Shown: piece after piece, positions 34,779 to 45,690 of the stretch
Layout: the number at the start of each line of letters is the position of its first letter
Numbering within the stretch: position 1 is the stretch's first letter
NCBI RefSeq assembly: GCF_014280435.1
Contig: NZ_CP060388.1
Coordinates: forward strand, 62,001 to 126,000
From: Sphingobium sp. KCTC 72723
GTDB taxonomy: Bacteria; Pseudomonadota; Alphaproteobacteria; Sphingomonadales; Sphingomonadaceae
Reading direction: 5' to 3'
Length of the DNA stretch: 64,000 nt
Position numbers and translations under genes: made by a program
Notes under the pieces: model-generated
What the model was told of the DNA's origin: nothing
The model's input: only the letters and a program-made list of their open reading frames with translations
Databases searched by the model: none

Positions 34779-35530
34779 GCATCGCGCGCATCCTCATCAT
34801 CGCCGGGTCCGATAGCGGCGGCGGCGCAGGCATACAGGCGGACCTCAAAGCCGTCACCCTGCTGGGCGGCCACGGCATGACCGCGATCACGGCCATCACC
34901 GCGCAAAATACGCTGGGGGTTCAGGGCGTCCACCCCGTGCCGACCGCCATGGTGCTGGCGCAGATGGAAAGCTGCATCAGTGACATTGGCGTCGACGCGG
35001 TAAAGATCGGCATGATCGGATCGGCAGCAACGGCCATGGCAGTCGCGGAACGGCTGGCGCAACTGGACGGCGTGCCGATTATCTTCGATCCCGTCATGGT
35101 CGCCACCAGCGGATCGCTGCTCGCCGACGCTGCCACGATCGCCGCGTTCGAACGGCTGATGGCCATTGCCACGCTGGTCACGCCCAACCTGCCGGAATTG
35201 GCTGCGCTCGGCGGGGAGGATGCTGTCCTGCGCCATGGCTGCGCTTTGCTGGCGAAGGGCGGGCATGGCGACGGGGCAATGCTGACCGATCGTATGCTGG
35301 ACGGGGCAGGCCAAGTCGCGGTCTGGACCGACCCGCGCATCGACACGCGCCACACTCATGGCACCGGCTGCACCCTGGCCAGCGCGATTGCAACGGGGCT
35401 TGGGCAGGGGATGGCGCTGACCGCAGCCGTTGAACGTGCGCGCGCTTATGTCCGCGCCGCCCTCACCCTCGCGCCGGGGCTTGGCGGGGGGCATGGGCCG
35501 ATGGGTGCGCCAACGGGGTTCCATGCCTGA
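34775..35530 (+). CDS. thiD: Hydroxymethylpyrimidine/phosphomethylpyrimidine kinase
   Basis: Phosphorylates HMP and HMP-phosphate in thiamin synthesis. The protein has 251 residues with a ribokinase-like fold. It begins [25 protein letters not shown] from a GTG overlapping the previous stop codon, and its catalytic glycine-rich anion hole is [14 protein letters not shown] with the catalytic aspartate position replaced by Cys, as is usual in ThiD. No other thiamin genes or TPP riboswitch were seen here. Confidence 0.93.
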   Translation: MSIARILIIAGSDSGGGAGIQADLKAVTLLGGHGMTAITAITAQNTLGVQGVHPVPTAMVLAQMESCISDIGVDAVKIGMIGSAATAMAVAERLAQLDGVPIIFDPVMVATSGSLLADAATIAAFERLMAIATLVTPNLPELAALGGEDAVLRHGCALLAKGGHGDGAMLTDRMLDGAGQVAVWTDPRIDTRHTHGTGCTLASAIATGLGQGMALTAAVERARAYVRAALTLAPGLGGGHGPMGAPTGFHA

Positions 35531-36122
35531 CTTTGCGCATGAAGCGCTCCATCATCCCGGCCGCGTCGCGGGCGTGGACGAAGCGGGGCGGGGTCCGCTG
35601 GCCGGGCCGGTGGTCGCTGCCGCCGTCATCCTGCGCGCCGAAGATTGCCCCGACGGTCTGAACGACAGCAAGAAATTGTCCGCCACGCGCCGCGCCGCGC
35701 TGGAGGTGGAGATCAAGGCCCGTGCGCTGTGCTGGGGGCTGGGCGTCGCCAGTGTGGAGGAAATCGACGACCTGAACATATTATGGGCAACGATGCTGGC
35801 CATGACCCGCGCGGTCGATGCGCTGACCCATGATTGCGCGCATGTGCTGGTCGACGGCAACCGCCTGCCGCGCTGGGACCGGCCCTCCACTGCCATTGTG
35901 GAGGGCGACGCCAAATGCCTGTCGATCGCGGCAGCGTCGATATTGGCGAAGGAAGCGCGGGACCGGATGATGGTGGAGGCGGCGCTGGCTCACCCCCAAT
36001 ATGGCTGGGCCAGCAACAAGGGCTATGGCAGCGCGCAGCATCTGGCCGCGCTGCGCACCCATGGCCCGACCCCGCTGCACCGCCGCAGCTTCGCGCCAGT
36101 CGCGCAATTGCTGCTGCTTTAG
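35523..36122 (+). CDS. rnhB: Ribonuclease HII
   Basis: Cleaves RNA in RNA-DNA hybrids, including single ribonucleotides. The protein has 199 residues. The active-site motif is [19 protein letters not shown], followed by LNDSKKLS, the DGN region (VLVDGNRLP) and [14 protein letters not shown]. The ATG at 35523 overlaps the thiD end by 8 nt. It is the last gene of the glmM operon. Confidence 0.95.
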   Translation: MPDFAHEALHHPGRVAGVDEAGRGPLAGPVVAAAVILRAEDCPDGLNDSKKLSATRRAALEVEIKARALCWGLGVASVEEIDDLNILWATMLAMTRAVDALTHDCAHVLVDGNRLPRWDRPSTAIVEGDAKCLSIAAASILAKEARDRMMVEAALAHPQYGWASNKGYGSAQHLAALRTHGPTPLHRRSFAPVAQLLLL

Positions 36123-36212
36123 CGCGGCTTGCGCTGTCCCAAGCCGGGACCATGCGACCAGTTGAAGCAGCGGCCCTCTGGCATCGGCGCGGCATGTGGT
36201 TAAGAAAGCCTT

Positions 36213-36857
36213 ATGTTCGTCCGCCGCCTGATCCTGCCCGCGCTATTGCTGCTGGGCGCATCCAGCACGGTCCTTGCCGCCTCCGACGCACCGCTGGCAC
36301 CGGGAGCCTATCGCTGGAGCGACGATGGCGGGGCGGACGGCCCGCTCTATATGATCGTCAGTATCGAGCGGCAGAGGGTGCATGTCTATCGCGGCGGCAC
36401 GCTGATCGGTCAGGCGCGGGTGTCGACCGGGACCAAGGGGCATCGCACCCCGACCGGCGCCTTCCCGATCCTGCAAAAACGGCAATGGCACCGCTCCAAC
36501 CTGTATAGCAATGCGCCGATGCCGTTCATGCAGCGGCTGACATGGGATGGCATCGCGCTGCACGCGGGCCATGATCCGGGCTATCCCGCCAGCCATGGTT
36601 GCATCCGGTTGCCCTATGCTTTTGCGCGGCAGTTGTTCGGCCTGACGCAGATCGGCACATTGGTCGAAGTGACGGGCGACCGGCTGAGCGCTGCGCTGAA
36701 ACTCGATCCGCTGCTGCTCGGCGATCCGGGGAGTACGGTCGTGACCTTCACGCCGGACCTTGGCCGCCTGACGACACCGCGCGATCCCATGCAGGATCGC
36801 GTGCCGATGCTGGAAATCGACCCGGCCATTTTCGGCCTGCGCTTTTCCCTATATTGA
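36213..36857 (+). CDS. L,D-transpeptidase (YkuD domain)
   Basis: An exported cell-wall enzyme of 214 residues that forms 3-3 crosslinks or attaches proteins to peptidoglycan. The signal peptide ends about residue 22 (VLA). A YkuD domain at about 45-155 carries the catalytic motif SHGCIRLP with its Cys near 131 and the His of HAGHD. The last 60 residues are outside the domain and unassigned. A terminator follows immediately. Confidence 0.9.
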   Translation: MFVRRLILPALLLLGASSTVLAASDAPLAPGAYRWSDDGGADGPLYMIVSIERQRVHVYRGGTLIGQARVSTGTKGHRTPTGAFPILQKRQWHRSNLYSNAPMPFMQRLTWDGIALHAGHDPGYPASHGCIRLPYAFARQLFGLTQIGTLVEVTGDRLSAALKLDPLLLGDPGSTVVTFTPDLGRLTTPRDPMQDRVPMLEIDPAIFGLRFSLY

Positions 36858-36858
36858 A

Positions 36859-36894
36859 AAAGGGGGGGGCTGCAACGATCCGCAGCCCCCCTTT
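36859..36894. terminator. Bidirectional terminator
   Basis: A GGGGGGCTGC stem pairs with GCAGCCCCCC around an 8-nt loop, with A and T runs outside. It serves both the L,D-transpeptidase gene and the convergent siderophore receptor gene. Confidence 0.85.
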
Positions 36895-36902
36895 CGTCAC
36901 GC

Positions 36903-39374
36903 TCAATATTTGATGTTCAGCGTCGCGATTGCCGTGCGTCCGGCCGCCTGATTGGCATAGTGCGAGCTGTACGCCTTGTCATAATAGCGCTTGTTCAGCA
37001 CATTCTGGACATTGACTTGCACCTGCACCGCGTCGGTGATGGCGTAGGACGCATTGCCGTCGAACCGCCAATAGCTTGGCACCATGCGCGCCAGTTGCTT
37101 GGTGATGACGACCGCATTGTTGGAGATGGTGCGGGTGTCGGAATAGCCGCCATAGACCTTGCCCATATAGATCGCGCCGCCGCCCACGGTGAAGGCCGGT
37201 GTCACCTTGTAATCGGTGAACAGCGTGCCGCTGTGCCGGGGGGTATTGGGGAACCAGCGGCCCGTGGTCGCGGCGGGCGCATAGCGCGTCACCGTGCCGA
37301 CGGTCGTTGCGGTAAAGCCGCCGTCGACCACTTCGGAATCCATGAAGGTGTAGCCGCCAAAGATATTCCATTCCGGCGTGATATTGCCGTTGAAGCCGAA
37401 CTCGATACCGTCGATCCGCCTTTCGCCGATGAAGCTGACCAGCCCGTTGGCATCGGTCGCCCGTGCATTTTGCGTTTCGGTGCGGAACGCGGCCAGCGTC
37501 AGCGACAGGCTGTCGCCCAGCAGGCTCCACTTTGTGCCGACTTCATAGGATTTGGTCTTTTCCACTTTCAGCGCGTCGGTCAGCGCCTGTGACGTGACGT
37601 TCAGCGCATTGCCCTCCGTCCCGTTGGCCAGGAAAGATCCGGGCGGGGTCGCGGACGTCGCGGTGGAGATATAGACGCTGCCATTGGGCGCTGGCTTGAA
37701 GATCAGGCCCGCCTGATAGGTCCACAGATCGTCCTTGCGGGTAAAGCTGACCCGGTTGGCGGTGGACGTGGCGGTCAGGCCCGGCGTCACCTTTGTCTCA
37801 TAACGGTCGAACCGCCCGCCAACGTTCAGTAACAGGGAATCGCTGAACGTGATCGTGTCGAAGAAGGACGCCGCCTTGGTCGTGGTGTTCGACCGGGTCC
37901 AGGTCTTTTTTGCGCTTAGCATGATCGGCGCGACGACCGACGACGCATCCGTGGCATAGCTGACCCAGGGATCATAGGGGTTGGGATTGGCTGCGCTGGT
38001 GCAATTGAACCGCGCGATCGACGCGGCGCCGCACCGCCCGCCCGTCGCTGTCGTGCCGGTCGCAATCGCCGCGCCGGTCGCTGCATCGGACACATAGCTG
38101 CCATTCCATGCCGTTTCTTCGCTGAATTCGACGCTGGCGGCAAAACTGTTCCTGATGCCGCCCAGCGTGAACTGGCCCGACAGGTCGGTCTGGTTCAGCA
38201 GGCCCGACGTCTTGCTATACCGGCTGTTGATCCGCCGCCACACCAGGCCGCCTGCCGTCGCCGTGCTGGCCGCGCTGGTGCCATAGACATTGCCCTGGCT
38301 GTCGTCCGGCTGGGTCCACACATAGCCTTGGCTGCTCGCGCCATAGCGGCTGGTGTTGCGCAGCGTGACGCCGTCATCGAACTGATGTTCGAAACGGAAG
38401 GTCAGGTTGTTGACGTTGGTCTTGCGGAAATCGCGGTCGGCCAAACCATAATAGGCACCGCGCGCCACGCTGACCGACTGTCCGCCGATCGTGGTATAAT
38501 CGCGCGCCGGGCCGGTTTCGCTGACGCCTGCGGGCGCATTGGCGATGGTGTAGAGATAGGGGATGCCCGAATCGGGCAGTTCGTCGGTTTCCAGATGATA
38601 ATAGCTCACGCTCAGGCTGGTCGGCCCGGCCAGACCCAGTTTGATCGACGGCGCCACGCCCCAGCGTTTGGACCAGATGGCGTCGCGCCCGGCAACGTCC
38701 TGATCATGCCACATGGCGTTCAACCGCACGCCGACGAAATCGTTGATCGGCTGGTTGATGTCGATCGTCGCACGCTTGTAGTCGGCATTGCCCAGCGCGC
38801 CGCTGGCCGCGACGAAGCGGTCGGCGGTCGGCACTTTGGTCAGCAGGTTGATCGAACCGCCTGCATTGCCGCGCCCGCCCATGCTGCTGTCGGATCCCTT
38901 GACCACTTCGATCTGCTCGACCGCGAAGATTTCACGGCTCTGCGCACCAACATCGCGCACGCCGTCCAGATAGGTGCTGGCCTGCGAATCAAAGCCCCGG
39001 ATGAAAGGGCGGTCGCCCAGCGGATTGCCGCCTTCGCCCGCGCCTAGCGTGATGCCCGGCACCGTGCGCAGCGCTTCGACCAGCGATGCGGACGCGGTGT
39101 CCTTGATCAACTGGCCCGGAATGATGGTGATGGTGCGCGGCGTGTCGATCAGCGGCGCGGTGAATTTCGGGGAGGATGCTTTGTCGACCTTATAGCCTTC
39201 TTCCTCGATCGCCGTGTCGGTGACGGTCATGGAACCCAGCCGCTTGCCTTCGCTCGGCGCGGCCTGCTCCTGCGCGGTCGCTGGCATAGCCATCGACAAC
39301 ACGCCGACGCAGCTCATGGCCAGGAAAGTCGGGGTCAGTTTGGCAGCCCGGTCGGGCTTGGAAATTTTCTGCAT
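36903..39374 (-). CDS. TonB-dependent siderophore receptor (Fiu/catecholate-like)
   Basis: An outer-membrane iron-chelate importer of 823 residues. The signal peptide ends about TAQ, then a plug domain (about 65-180) with PGITLGAGEGGNPLGDRPFIRGFDSQAS and a 22-strand barrel ending LNIKY. The plug sequence resembles the Fiu group for monomeric catechols. The ATG at 39374 follows GAGGGAG; an ATG 20 codons earlier is possible. A Fur-like box lies 31-49 bp upstream, so iron repression is expected. No TonB or transport genes are adjacent. Confidence 0.92.
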   Translation of the reverse strand: MQKISKPDRAAKLTPTFLAMSCVGVLSMAMPATAQEQAAPSEGKRLGSMTVTDTAIEEEGYKVDKASSPKFTAPLIDTPRTITIIPGQLIKDTASASLVEALRTVPGITLGAGEGGNPLGDRPFIRGFDSQASTYLDGVRDVGAQSREIFAVEQIEVVKGSDSSMGGRGNAGGSINLLTKVPTADRFVAASGALGNADYKRATIDINQPINDFVGVRLNAMWHDQDVAGRDAIWSKRWGVAPSIKLGLAGPTSLSVSYYHLETDELPDSGIPYLYTIANAPAGVSETGPARDYTTIGGQSVSVARGAYYGLADRDFRKTNVNNLTFRFEHQFDDGVTLRNTSRYGASSQGYVWTQPDDSQGNVYGTSAASTATAGGLVWRRINSRYSKTSGLLNQTDLSGQFTLGGIRNSFAASVEFSEETAWNGSYVSDAATGAAIATGTTATGGRCGAASIARFNCTSAANPNPYDPWVSYATDASSVVAPIMLSAKKTWTRSNTTTKAASFFDTITFSDSLLLNVGGRFDRYETKVTPGLTATSTANRVSFTRKDDLWTYQAGLIFKPAPNGSVYISTATSATPPGSFLANGTEGNALNVTSQALTDALKVEKTKSYEVGTKWSLLGDSLSLTLAAFRTETQNARATDANGLVSFIGERRIDGIEFGFNGNITPEWNIFGGYTFMDSEVVDGGFTATTVGTVTRYAPAATTGRWFPNTPRHSGTLFTDYKVTPAFTVGGGAIYMGKVYGGYSDTRTISNNAVVITKQLARMVPSYWRFDGNASYAITDAVQVQVNVQNVLNKRYYDKAYSSHYANQAAGRTAIATLNIKY

Positions 39375-39404
39375 GGTCGCTCCCTCGGATTCGTCTTTGG
39401 AAGC

Positions 39405-39423
39405 GCTAATGCGAATGATTGCC
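39405..39423 (-). promoter_or_regulatory. Fur-box-like operator of the siderophore receptor
   Basis: GCTAATGCGAATGATTGCC matches 13 of 19 positions of the classical Fur consensus and lies 31-49 bp before the receptor start. The position and the iron-uptake target support it. Confidence 0.5.
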
Positions 39424-39502
39424 AGATTATGCAATATCCATTGCGAAGCGTTAGCAGATTGTGGCCAGCCTGTTACAATTTAATACATTTGGATGAGCGG
39501 AA

Positions 39503-39532
39503 AGAGGCCGATCTGTCGCCGGATCGACCTCT
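39503..39532 (-). terminator. Terminator after ahpF
   Basis: An imperfect stem (AGAGG-x-CGATC with GATCG-x-CCTCT) has an 8-nt loop. On the minus strand it is followed by TTTCCGC. It lies 35 bp beyond the ahpF stop codon. Confidence 0.6.
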
Positions 39533-39566
39533 CACCATTGTCCATCTCGCTGTCTACGAAAGCCGC

Positions 39567-41147
39567 TTACGCCGCCTGCGCCGCCTCTTCACTGGCAGGC
39601 AGTCGGATCAGGTAGTCGAACGCCGACAACCCCGCCGTCGCACCCGCACCCGCCGCAACGATGATCTGCTTGTACGGCACGGTCGTGCAATCGCCTGCCG
39701 CGAACACGCCCGGCTGACTGGTTTCGCCGCGCGCGTCGATTTCTATTTCGCCGCGCGGGGACAGGGCGATCGCGTCCTTGAGCCATTCGGTGTTGGGGAC
39801 CAGGCCGATCTGGACGAAGATGCCTTCCAGTTCGATGTCATGTTCGGTGCCGCTGTTGCGATCCTTGTAGGACAGGCCCGTGACCCGCTCGCCATTGCCG
39901 TCGACTTTGGTGGTCAGGGCCGACGTGATGACCTTGACGTTGGGCAGGCTGCCCAGCTTGCGCTGTAGTACCGCATCGGCGCGCAGCTGGCTGTCATACT
40001 CGATCAGCGTGACATGGGCGACGATCCCCGCCAGGTCGATCGCGGCTTCCACGCCGCTATTGCCGCCGCCGATCACCGCGACGCGCTTGCCCTTGAACAG
40101 CGGGCCGTCGCAATGGGGGCAATAGGCCACGCCCTTATTCTTATACTCCTCCTCACCCGGCACGCCCATCTGGCGCCAGCGTGCGCCGGTGGAGAGGATG
40201 AGGGTGCGGCCCTTGAGCGACGCGCCGTTTTCCAGCACGACTTCATGATAGCCGCCCTCGGTCTTGGCCGGGATCAGCTTTGCCGCCTTTTGCAGATTCA
40301 TGATCTCGACCTCATAGTCGCGGACATGGCTTTCCAGTGCGGAGGCCAGCTTTGGCCCTTCGGTCCGCGACACCGAAATGAAATTCTCGATATCCATCGT
40401 GTCCAGCACCTGCCCGCCGAAACGTTCGGCGGCGACGCCGGTGCGGATGCCCTTGCGCGCGGCATAGATGGCCGCCGCCGCGCCTGCTGGCCCGCCGCCG
40501 ACGATCAGCACTTCGAACGGCTCCTGGGCCTTGATCTTCTCCGCCGCGCGGATCGCTGCGCCGCTGTCTATCTTCGCGACGATCTGCTCCATTTCCATGC
40601 GGCCCGACCCGAAAGGTTCGCCGTTCAGGAAGATGGTGGGGACGGCCATGACCTTGCGGCTGTCCACTTCATCCTTGAACAGCGCGCCGTCGATCGCGAC
40701 GTGGCTGATGCGCGGGTTGAGGACGCTCATCAGGTTCAATGCCTGCACCACATCCGGGCAGTTCTGGCAGGAAAGCGAGAAATAGGTTTCAAAGGCGAAG
40801 TCGCCATCCAGTCCCTTGACCTGTTCGATCAGATCCTGTGCCGCCTTCGACGGGTGGCCGCCCACTTGCAGCAGGGCAAGGACGAGCGAGGTGAACTCAT
40901 GGCCCATCGGCAAGCCGGCAAAGCGCACACCGATGTCGGTGCCGGTGCGGCGGATCATGAAGCTGGGGACGCGCTTGTCGATGCCGGTGGTGACGGAAAC
41001 CTTGTCCGACAGGGCAGCGATTTCGTTGAGCAGATCGCCCAACTCGCGGGATTTGGCGTCGTCACCCAGAGAGGCGACGAGTTCGATTGGCTCACGGATG
41101 TTGACCAGATAGGCCTTGAGCTGCTGCGTCAGGGTGGCGTCGAGCAT
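39567..41147 (-). CDS. ahpF: Alkyl hydroperoxide reductase subunit F
   Basis: A flavoprotein disulfide reductase of 526 residues that passes electrons from NADH to AhpC. The N-terminal double thioredoxin-like domain carries CQNC (C127, C130); the FAD motif is [17 protein letters not shown] (217 on); the redox pair CPHC (C343, C346) and NAD(P)H motif [10 protein letters not shown] follow. The ATG at 41147 has an AAGGAA site; an upstream frame extension is non-homologous. It lies 93 bp downstream of ahpC. Confidence 0.96.
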   Translation of the reverse strand: MLDATLTQQLKAYLVNIREPIELVASLGDDAKSRELGDLLNEIAALSDKVSVTTGIDKRVPSFMIRRTGTDIGVRFAGLPMGHEFTSLVLALLQVGGHPSKAAQDLIEQVKGLDGDFAFETYFSLSCQNCPDVVQALNLMSVLNPRISHVAIDGALFKDEVDSRKVMAVPTIFLNGEPFGSGRMEMEQIVAKIDSGAAIRAAEKIKAQEPFEVLIVGGGPAGAAAAIYAARKGIRTGVAAERFGGQVLDTMDIENFISVSRTEGPKLASALESHVRDYEVEIMNLQKAAKLIPAKTEGGYHEVVLENGASLKGRTLILSTGARWRQMGVPGEEEYKNKGVAYCPHCDGPLFKGKRVAVIGGGNSGVEAAIDLAGIVAHVTLIEYDSQLRADAVLQRKLGSLPNVKVITSALTTKVDGNGERVTGLSYKDRNSGTEHDIELEGIFVQIGLVPNTEWLKDAIALSPRGEIEIDARGETSQPGVFAAGDCTTVPYKQIIVAAGAGATAGLSAFDYLIRLPASEEAAQAA

Positions 41148-41240
41148 GGGTAAAATTCCTTCGATAGATACAAATATGGCCCGGAGCGGAGGAGGGGTTC
41201 CACTCCGAGCCACTTTGCGACCCGCTGGGGGAACCGTTAT

Positions 41241-41804
41241 TTAGATTTTGCCGACCAGGTCGAGCGAGGGGGCGAGAGTGGTTTCGCCTTCTTCCCACTT
41301 GGCGGGGCAGACTTCACCGGGGTGCGCGGCGACATATTGCGCGGCCTTCACCTTGCGCAGCAGTTCGGTCGCGTTGCGGCCGACGCCTTCCGATGTGATT
41401 TCCATGAACTGGATCACGCCTTCGGGATCGACCAGGAAGGTCGCACGATCCGCCAGACCGACGCCCGGACGCATCACGTCGAAATTGTTGGTGATCTGGC
41501 CCGACTGGTCGCCCAGCATATAATAGCTGATCTTGCCGATGGCAGGCGAGGTGTCGTGCCATGCCTTGTGGCTGAAATGCGTGTCGGTTGACACCGAATA
41601 GACTTCGACGTTCAGACCCTGGAGGGTCGGATAGATGCCGGCCAGGTCTTCCAGCTCGGTGGGGCAGACGAACGTGAAATCGGCGGGGTAGAAGAAGAAG
41701 ATCGCCCACTTGCCCTTCACGTCGGCGTCGGTGACGTCGACGAACTTGCCTTCCTTGTAAGCGGTGGCCGAGAAAGGCTTGATGGTCGTGTTGATGAGAG
41801 CCAT
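41241..41804 (-). CDS. ahpC: Alkyl hydroperoxide reductase subunit C (peroxiredoxin)
   Basis: A 2-Cys peroxiredoxin of 187 residues that reduces organic and hydrogen peroxides. The peroxidatic Cys47 is in [13 protein letters not shown] and the resolving Cys (about 166) in [11 protein letters not shown]. It is paired with ahpF. It is normally under OxyR; no OxyR gene is nearby and I could not identify an OxyR box in the 140 bp upstream. A TetR gene lies upstream on the same strand. Confidence 0.97.
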   Translation of the reverse strand: MALINTTIKPFSATAYKEGKFVDVTDADVKGKWAIFFFYPADFTFVCPTELEDLAGIYPTLQGLNVEVYSVSTDTHFSHKAWHDTSPAIGKISYYMLGDQSGQITNNFDVMRPGVGLADRATFLVDPEGVIQFMEITSEGVGRNATELLRKVKAAQYVAAHPGEVCPAKWEEGETTLAPSLDLVGKI

Positions 41805-41947
41805 GGGCTGTCCAGTTCCTTGTTGAAGGGGTTGCTGTTGCCTGGCCTATGTAGGGAAGGGGACCGCTCAGGGGAAATTGCTTTTCTCGGACGGTCTAAG
41901 TGAGAAAAGCGATCAATGATCGGTGTGATGATCGACGCCGTAGCTGT

Positions 41948-42586
41948 TTACGGCTCCAGCGCGCGCAACATCGCGGCTTCGACCATCGCCTGCGCTTCGC
42001 CAGCGGAGAAGGTGGTGGGGTCCAGGCAGAGTTCCAGCCACAGCCCGTCGACCAGCGCGGTCAGGCTGATCGCCGCGATCCGGGCCTGCGCCGGGACCAT
42101 GGCGGGGGCGGCGGCATGGAGCATCGTTTCGAGTTGCGCGCGGGTGCCGCCATAGACTTCGGCATGAATCGCCGCGATTTTGGGATCGGTCTTGACCAGG
42201 CTCCAGAACGCGATCCAGGTGGCCAGCAGGTCCGGGTCCAGTATCGGCGCATGGAAATTGGCCTGAAGGCAGGCGCGCAGCCGGTCGCGCGGGTCGGCGC
42301 CAGCGGCCTCCACTGCGCTGTCGATCGCGGCGGATACTTTGGCGCCGACATCGGCATAGGTTGCCAGCACCAGCGCATCGACGCCGTCGAAATAATGCGT
42401 CAGCAGGCCGGACGAAACCCCCGCCTGCGCACAGATGGCGCGGACCGATGTGCCGCCGACGCCCTTTTCGGCGAGGCAACGGGCCGTCGCTTCGATCAAA
42501 GCCTGTCGCCGGACATCCGCCGTTTCGCGGACGAAGCGCGCTCTGGGACGGGCCTTGGTCGTGCGCGCTGTATTTTTGTCGTTCAT
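41948..42586 (-). CDS. TetR-family regulator, BetI-like
   Basis: A repressor-type regulator of 212 residues. The N-terminal HTH (about 22-68) includes GVGGTSVRAICAQAGVSSGLLTHYF; the ligand domain resembles BetI (WIAFWSLVKTDPKIAAIHAEVYGG). No betaine genes are nearby, so a choline role is not supported. The ATG at 42586 follows GGGGGAAATT. It reads towards ahpC with 143 bp between; whether it controls ahpCF is unknown. Confidence 0.85.
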   Translation of the reverse strand: MNDKNTARTTKARPRARFVRETADVRRQALIEATARCLAEKGVGGTSVRAICAQAGVSSGLLTHYFDGVDALVLATYADVGAKVSAAIDSAVEAAGADPRDRLRACLQANFHAPILDPDLLATWIAFWSLVKTDPKIAAIHAEVYGGTRAQLETMLHAAAPAMVPAQARIAAISLTALVDGLWLELCLDPTTFSAGEAQAMVEAAMLRALEP

Positions 42587-42675
42587 AATTTCCCCCGCAC
42601 CTCCTTTGCGGAATGGCGGGTGACTGGCAAGATAGCGCGGCCCGATTTGTGTCAGTGACGTTACGGAAAGCTGGC

Positions 42676-43014
42676 TTAGTCGCCAATCCCTTCCAGCGCG
42701 GAAAAGCGCTGCGACCATAATGCGCCATAGACGGCCATCCATTGCACCACCGGGGCCAGTCCCTTGGCCCGCGCACTATACCAGGTTTCGCGCCCCGCGC
42801 GCCGGGCCGTCACCAGATCCGCACGGCGCAGCTTGCTCATGTGGCGCGACACCATCGGTTGCGATACGCCCGATATGGCGGTCAGCGCATGGACGCTCTG
42901 TTCCCCTTCCTGCACCAGATATTCCAGCAGGGCGCGGCGCGTGCCGTCGGAAAGCGCTTTGAACTGGGCATCGGTCGTGGCGTTGCGATCGTCGGTTCGG
43001 GAAACATGCTGCAT
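42676..43014 (-). CDS. ArsR-family transcription regulator
   Basis: A winged-helix regulator of 112 residues: FKALSDGTRRALLEYLVQEGEQSVHALTAISGVSQPMVSRHMSKLRRADLV is the HTH. There is no CxC metal site in the usual helix, so metal sensing is unlikely; it belongs to the ArsR branch often associated with SRPBCC/AHSA1 proteins. No such partner is adjacent. It is divergent from ccrM across 288 bp. Confidence 0.87.
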   Translation of the reverse strand: MQHVSRTDDRNATTDAQFKALSDGTRRALLEYLVQEGEQSVHALTAISGVSQPMVSRHMSKLRRADLVTARRAGRETWYSARAKGLAPVVQWMAVYGALWSQRFSALEGIGD

Positions 43015-43115
43015 CGCAAAACTATAACCATCAGGTTATGAATAAGTCAAACCCTATGTCCATCTCGCTGTCTGTTTGCGCGTTAACCAAAAAAAGTCAG
43101 ACACCCGCTTCCGCT

Positions 43116-44433
<1,318 letters not shown>

Positions 44434-44442
44434 GATGATTGC

Positions 44443-44525
44443 TGCTCCCGCGCAGGCGGGAGCCTAGTCCGGCTGTTGGTTCTGCTACGCAAGATCGGAA
44501 CTAGGCTCCTGCCTTCGCAGGAGCA
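44443..44525. repeat. REPIN-like inverted hairpin doublet
   Basis: Two 26-nt arms (44443-44468 and 44500-44525) are inverted copies matching at 23 of 26 positions, separated by 31 nt. Each arm is itself a perfect 8-bp hairpin (GCTCCCGC-GCAG-GCGGGAGC and GCTCCTGC-CTTC-GCAGGAGC). This is the layout of a REP doublet (REPIN). It lies between ccrM and folP. Confidence 0.75.
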
Positions 44526-44568
44526 CGCCGCGTATTGACGCACGCGCCTGCTGCCTGAAGGATAGTCC

Positions 44569-45690
44569 ATGCTGCCCACCATCCCCGCCGACGCCCGGCT
44601 CTACCTGCGCCCGGTCTGGTTCGTCCCCACGCCCATCGGCCTGCCCGACGGGTCGGTGGCGCGGATGGGCAATGGGTTGATCTGGTTTCAGGGTTATGAA
44701 CTGACCGCGCTGAATGGCGCCGGGCGCGTGGCACGGGCGACCATCCCGGTCGCCGATTTCGACGCGACGGTCGCATCCCTGCCCGAACCCCTTGCCGCAC
44801 GAGCGCGGACATTGGCGGCCAATATTTCCGCGACCCGTCCGCCGCTGGTGCTGGGCGACCGGACGATCCGCTTCGACGGGCCGCAGGTCATGGCGATCCT
44901 GAACATCACGCCCGACAGTTTTTCCGATGGCGGCAGGCATGTCGGCAATCCGCAAGCGGCCGCCGATGCGGGCTTTGCGATGGCGGCGGCGGGCGCGGCA
45001 TTGATCGACGTGGGCGGGGAATCGACCCGGCCCCGCGCCGAAAAATTGTGGGAAGGCGATGAAATCGCGCGGATCGTGCCAGTGATCGAGCGGCTGGCGG
45101 CGGCGGGCGTGCCGGTGTCGGTCGACACGCGCAAGGCCGCCGTGATGGAAGCCGCGCTGGCGGCGGGCGCGAAAATCATCAACGATGTCAGCGCCCTGCT
45201 CCACGATCCGCGCAGCATGGACGTGGTCGCCAAAGCAGGCTGCCCGGTCATCCTGATGCACGCGCCATCGTCGGGCGACGACCCGCATGACAATCCTGCC
45301 GGATATAGCGATGTGGTCGCGGACGTGTTCGACCATCTGGAGGCGCGGGTGGCCGCCTGCGTCGCTTCTGGAATAGCGCGCGAGCGGATCATGGTCGATC
45401 CGGGGCTGGGGTTCGGTAAGGGGCTGGCCGACAATCTGGCGCTGGTGAACGGACTGGCGACTTTTCAGGGGCTGGGCGTGCCGTTGCTGTTTGCGGGCAG
45501 TCGCAAGCGTCTGATCGGTGCCTTGTCGAACGAAGCGCCTGCCGCCGACCGGCTGGGCGGATCGGTCGCGCTGGCATTCCGCGCGGCGGAGCAGGGCGCG
45601 CAGATGGTGCGCGTGCATGATGTGCGGGAAAGCGTGCAGGCGCTGCACCTGTGGCGCGGGCTGGCCGATGCGGGCCTTAGCGCGGTTTAG
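44569..45690 (+). CDS. folP: Dihydropteroate synthase
   Basis: Joins p-aminobenzoate to the pterin diphosphate in folate synthesis and is the sulfonamide target. The protein has 373 residues. The catalytic TIM barrel begins MAILNITPDSFSDGG (about 107) and includes GGESTRPRA, SVDTRKAAV, IINDVSA and FAGSRKRLIGAL. About 100 extra N-terminal residues (RLYLRPVWFVPTP...) precede the barrel, a feature of sphingomonad enzymes as far as I recall. Its stop codon overlaps that of the convergent lipoprotein gene. Confidence 0.94.
   Translation: MLPTIPADARLYLRPVWFVPTPIGLPDGSVARMGNGLIWFQGYELTALNGAGRVARATIPVADFDATVASLPEPLAARARTLAANISATRPPLVLGDRTIRFDGPQVMAILNITPDSFSDGGRHVGNPQAAADAGFAMAAAGAALIDVGGESTRPRAEKLWEGDEIARIVPVIERLAAAGVPVSVDTRKAAVMEAALAAGAKIINDVSALLHDPRSMDVVAKAGCPVILMHAPSSGDDPHDNPAGYSDVVADVFDHLEARVAACVASGIARERIMVDPGLGFGKGLADNLALVNGLATFQGLGVPLLFAGSRKRLIGALSNEAPAADRLGGSVALAFRAAEQGAQMVRVHDVRESVQALHLWRGLADAGLSAV

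Noticed and set aside
36200..36214. TTAA-N7-TTAT resembling a CtrA box at the L,D-transpeptidase start
   Set aside because: One mismatch in the second half and overlap with the start codon make it weak.
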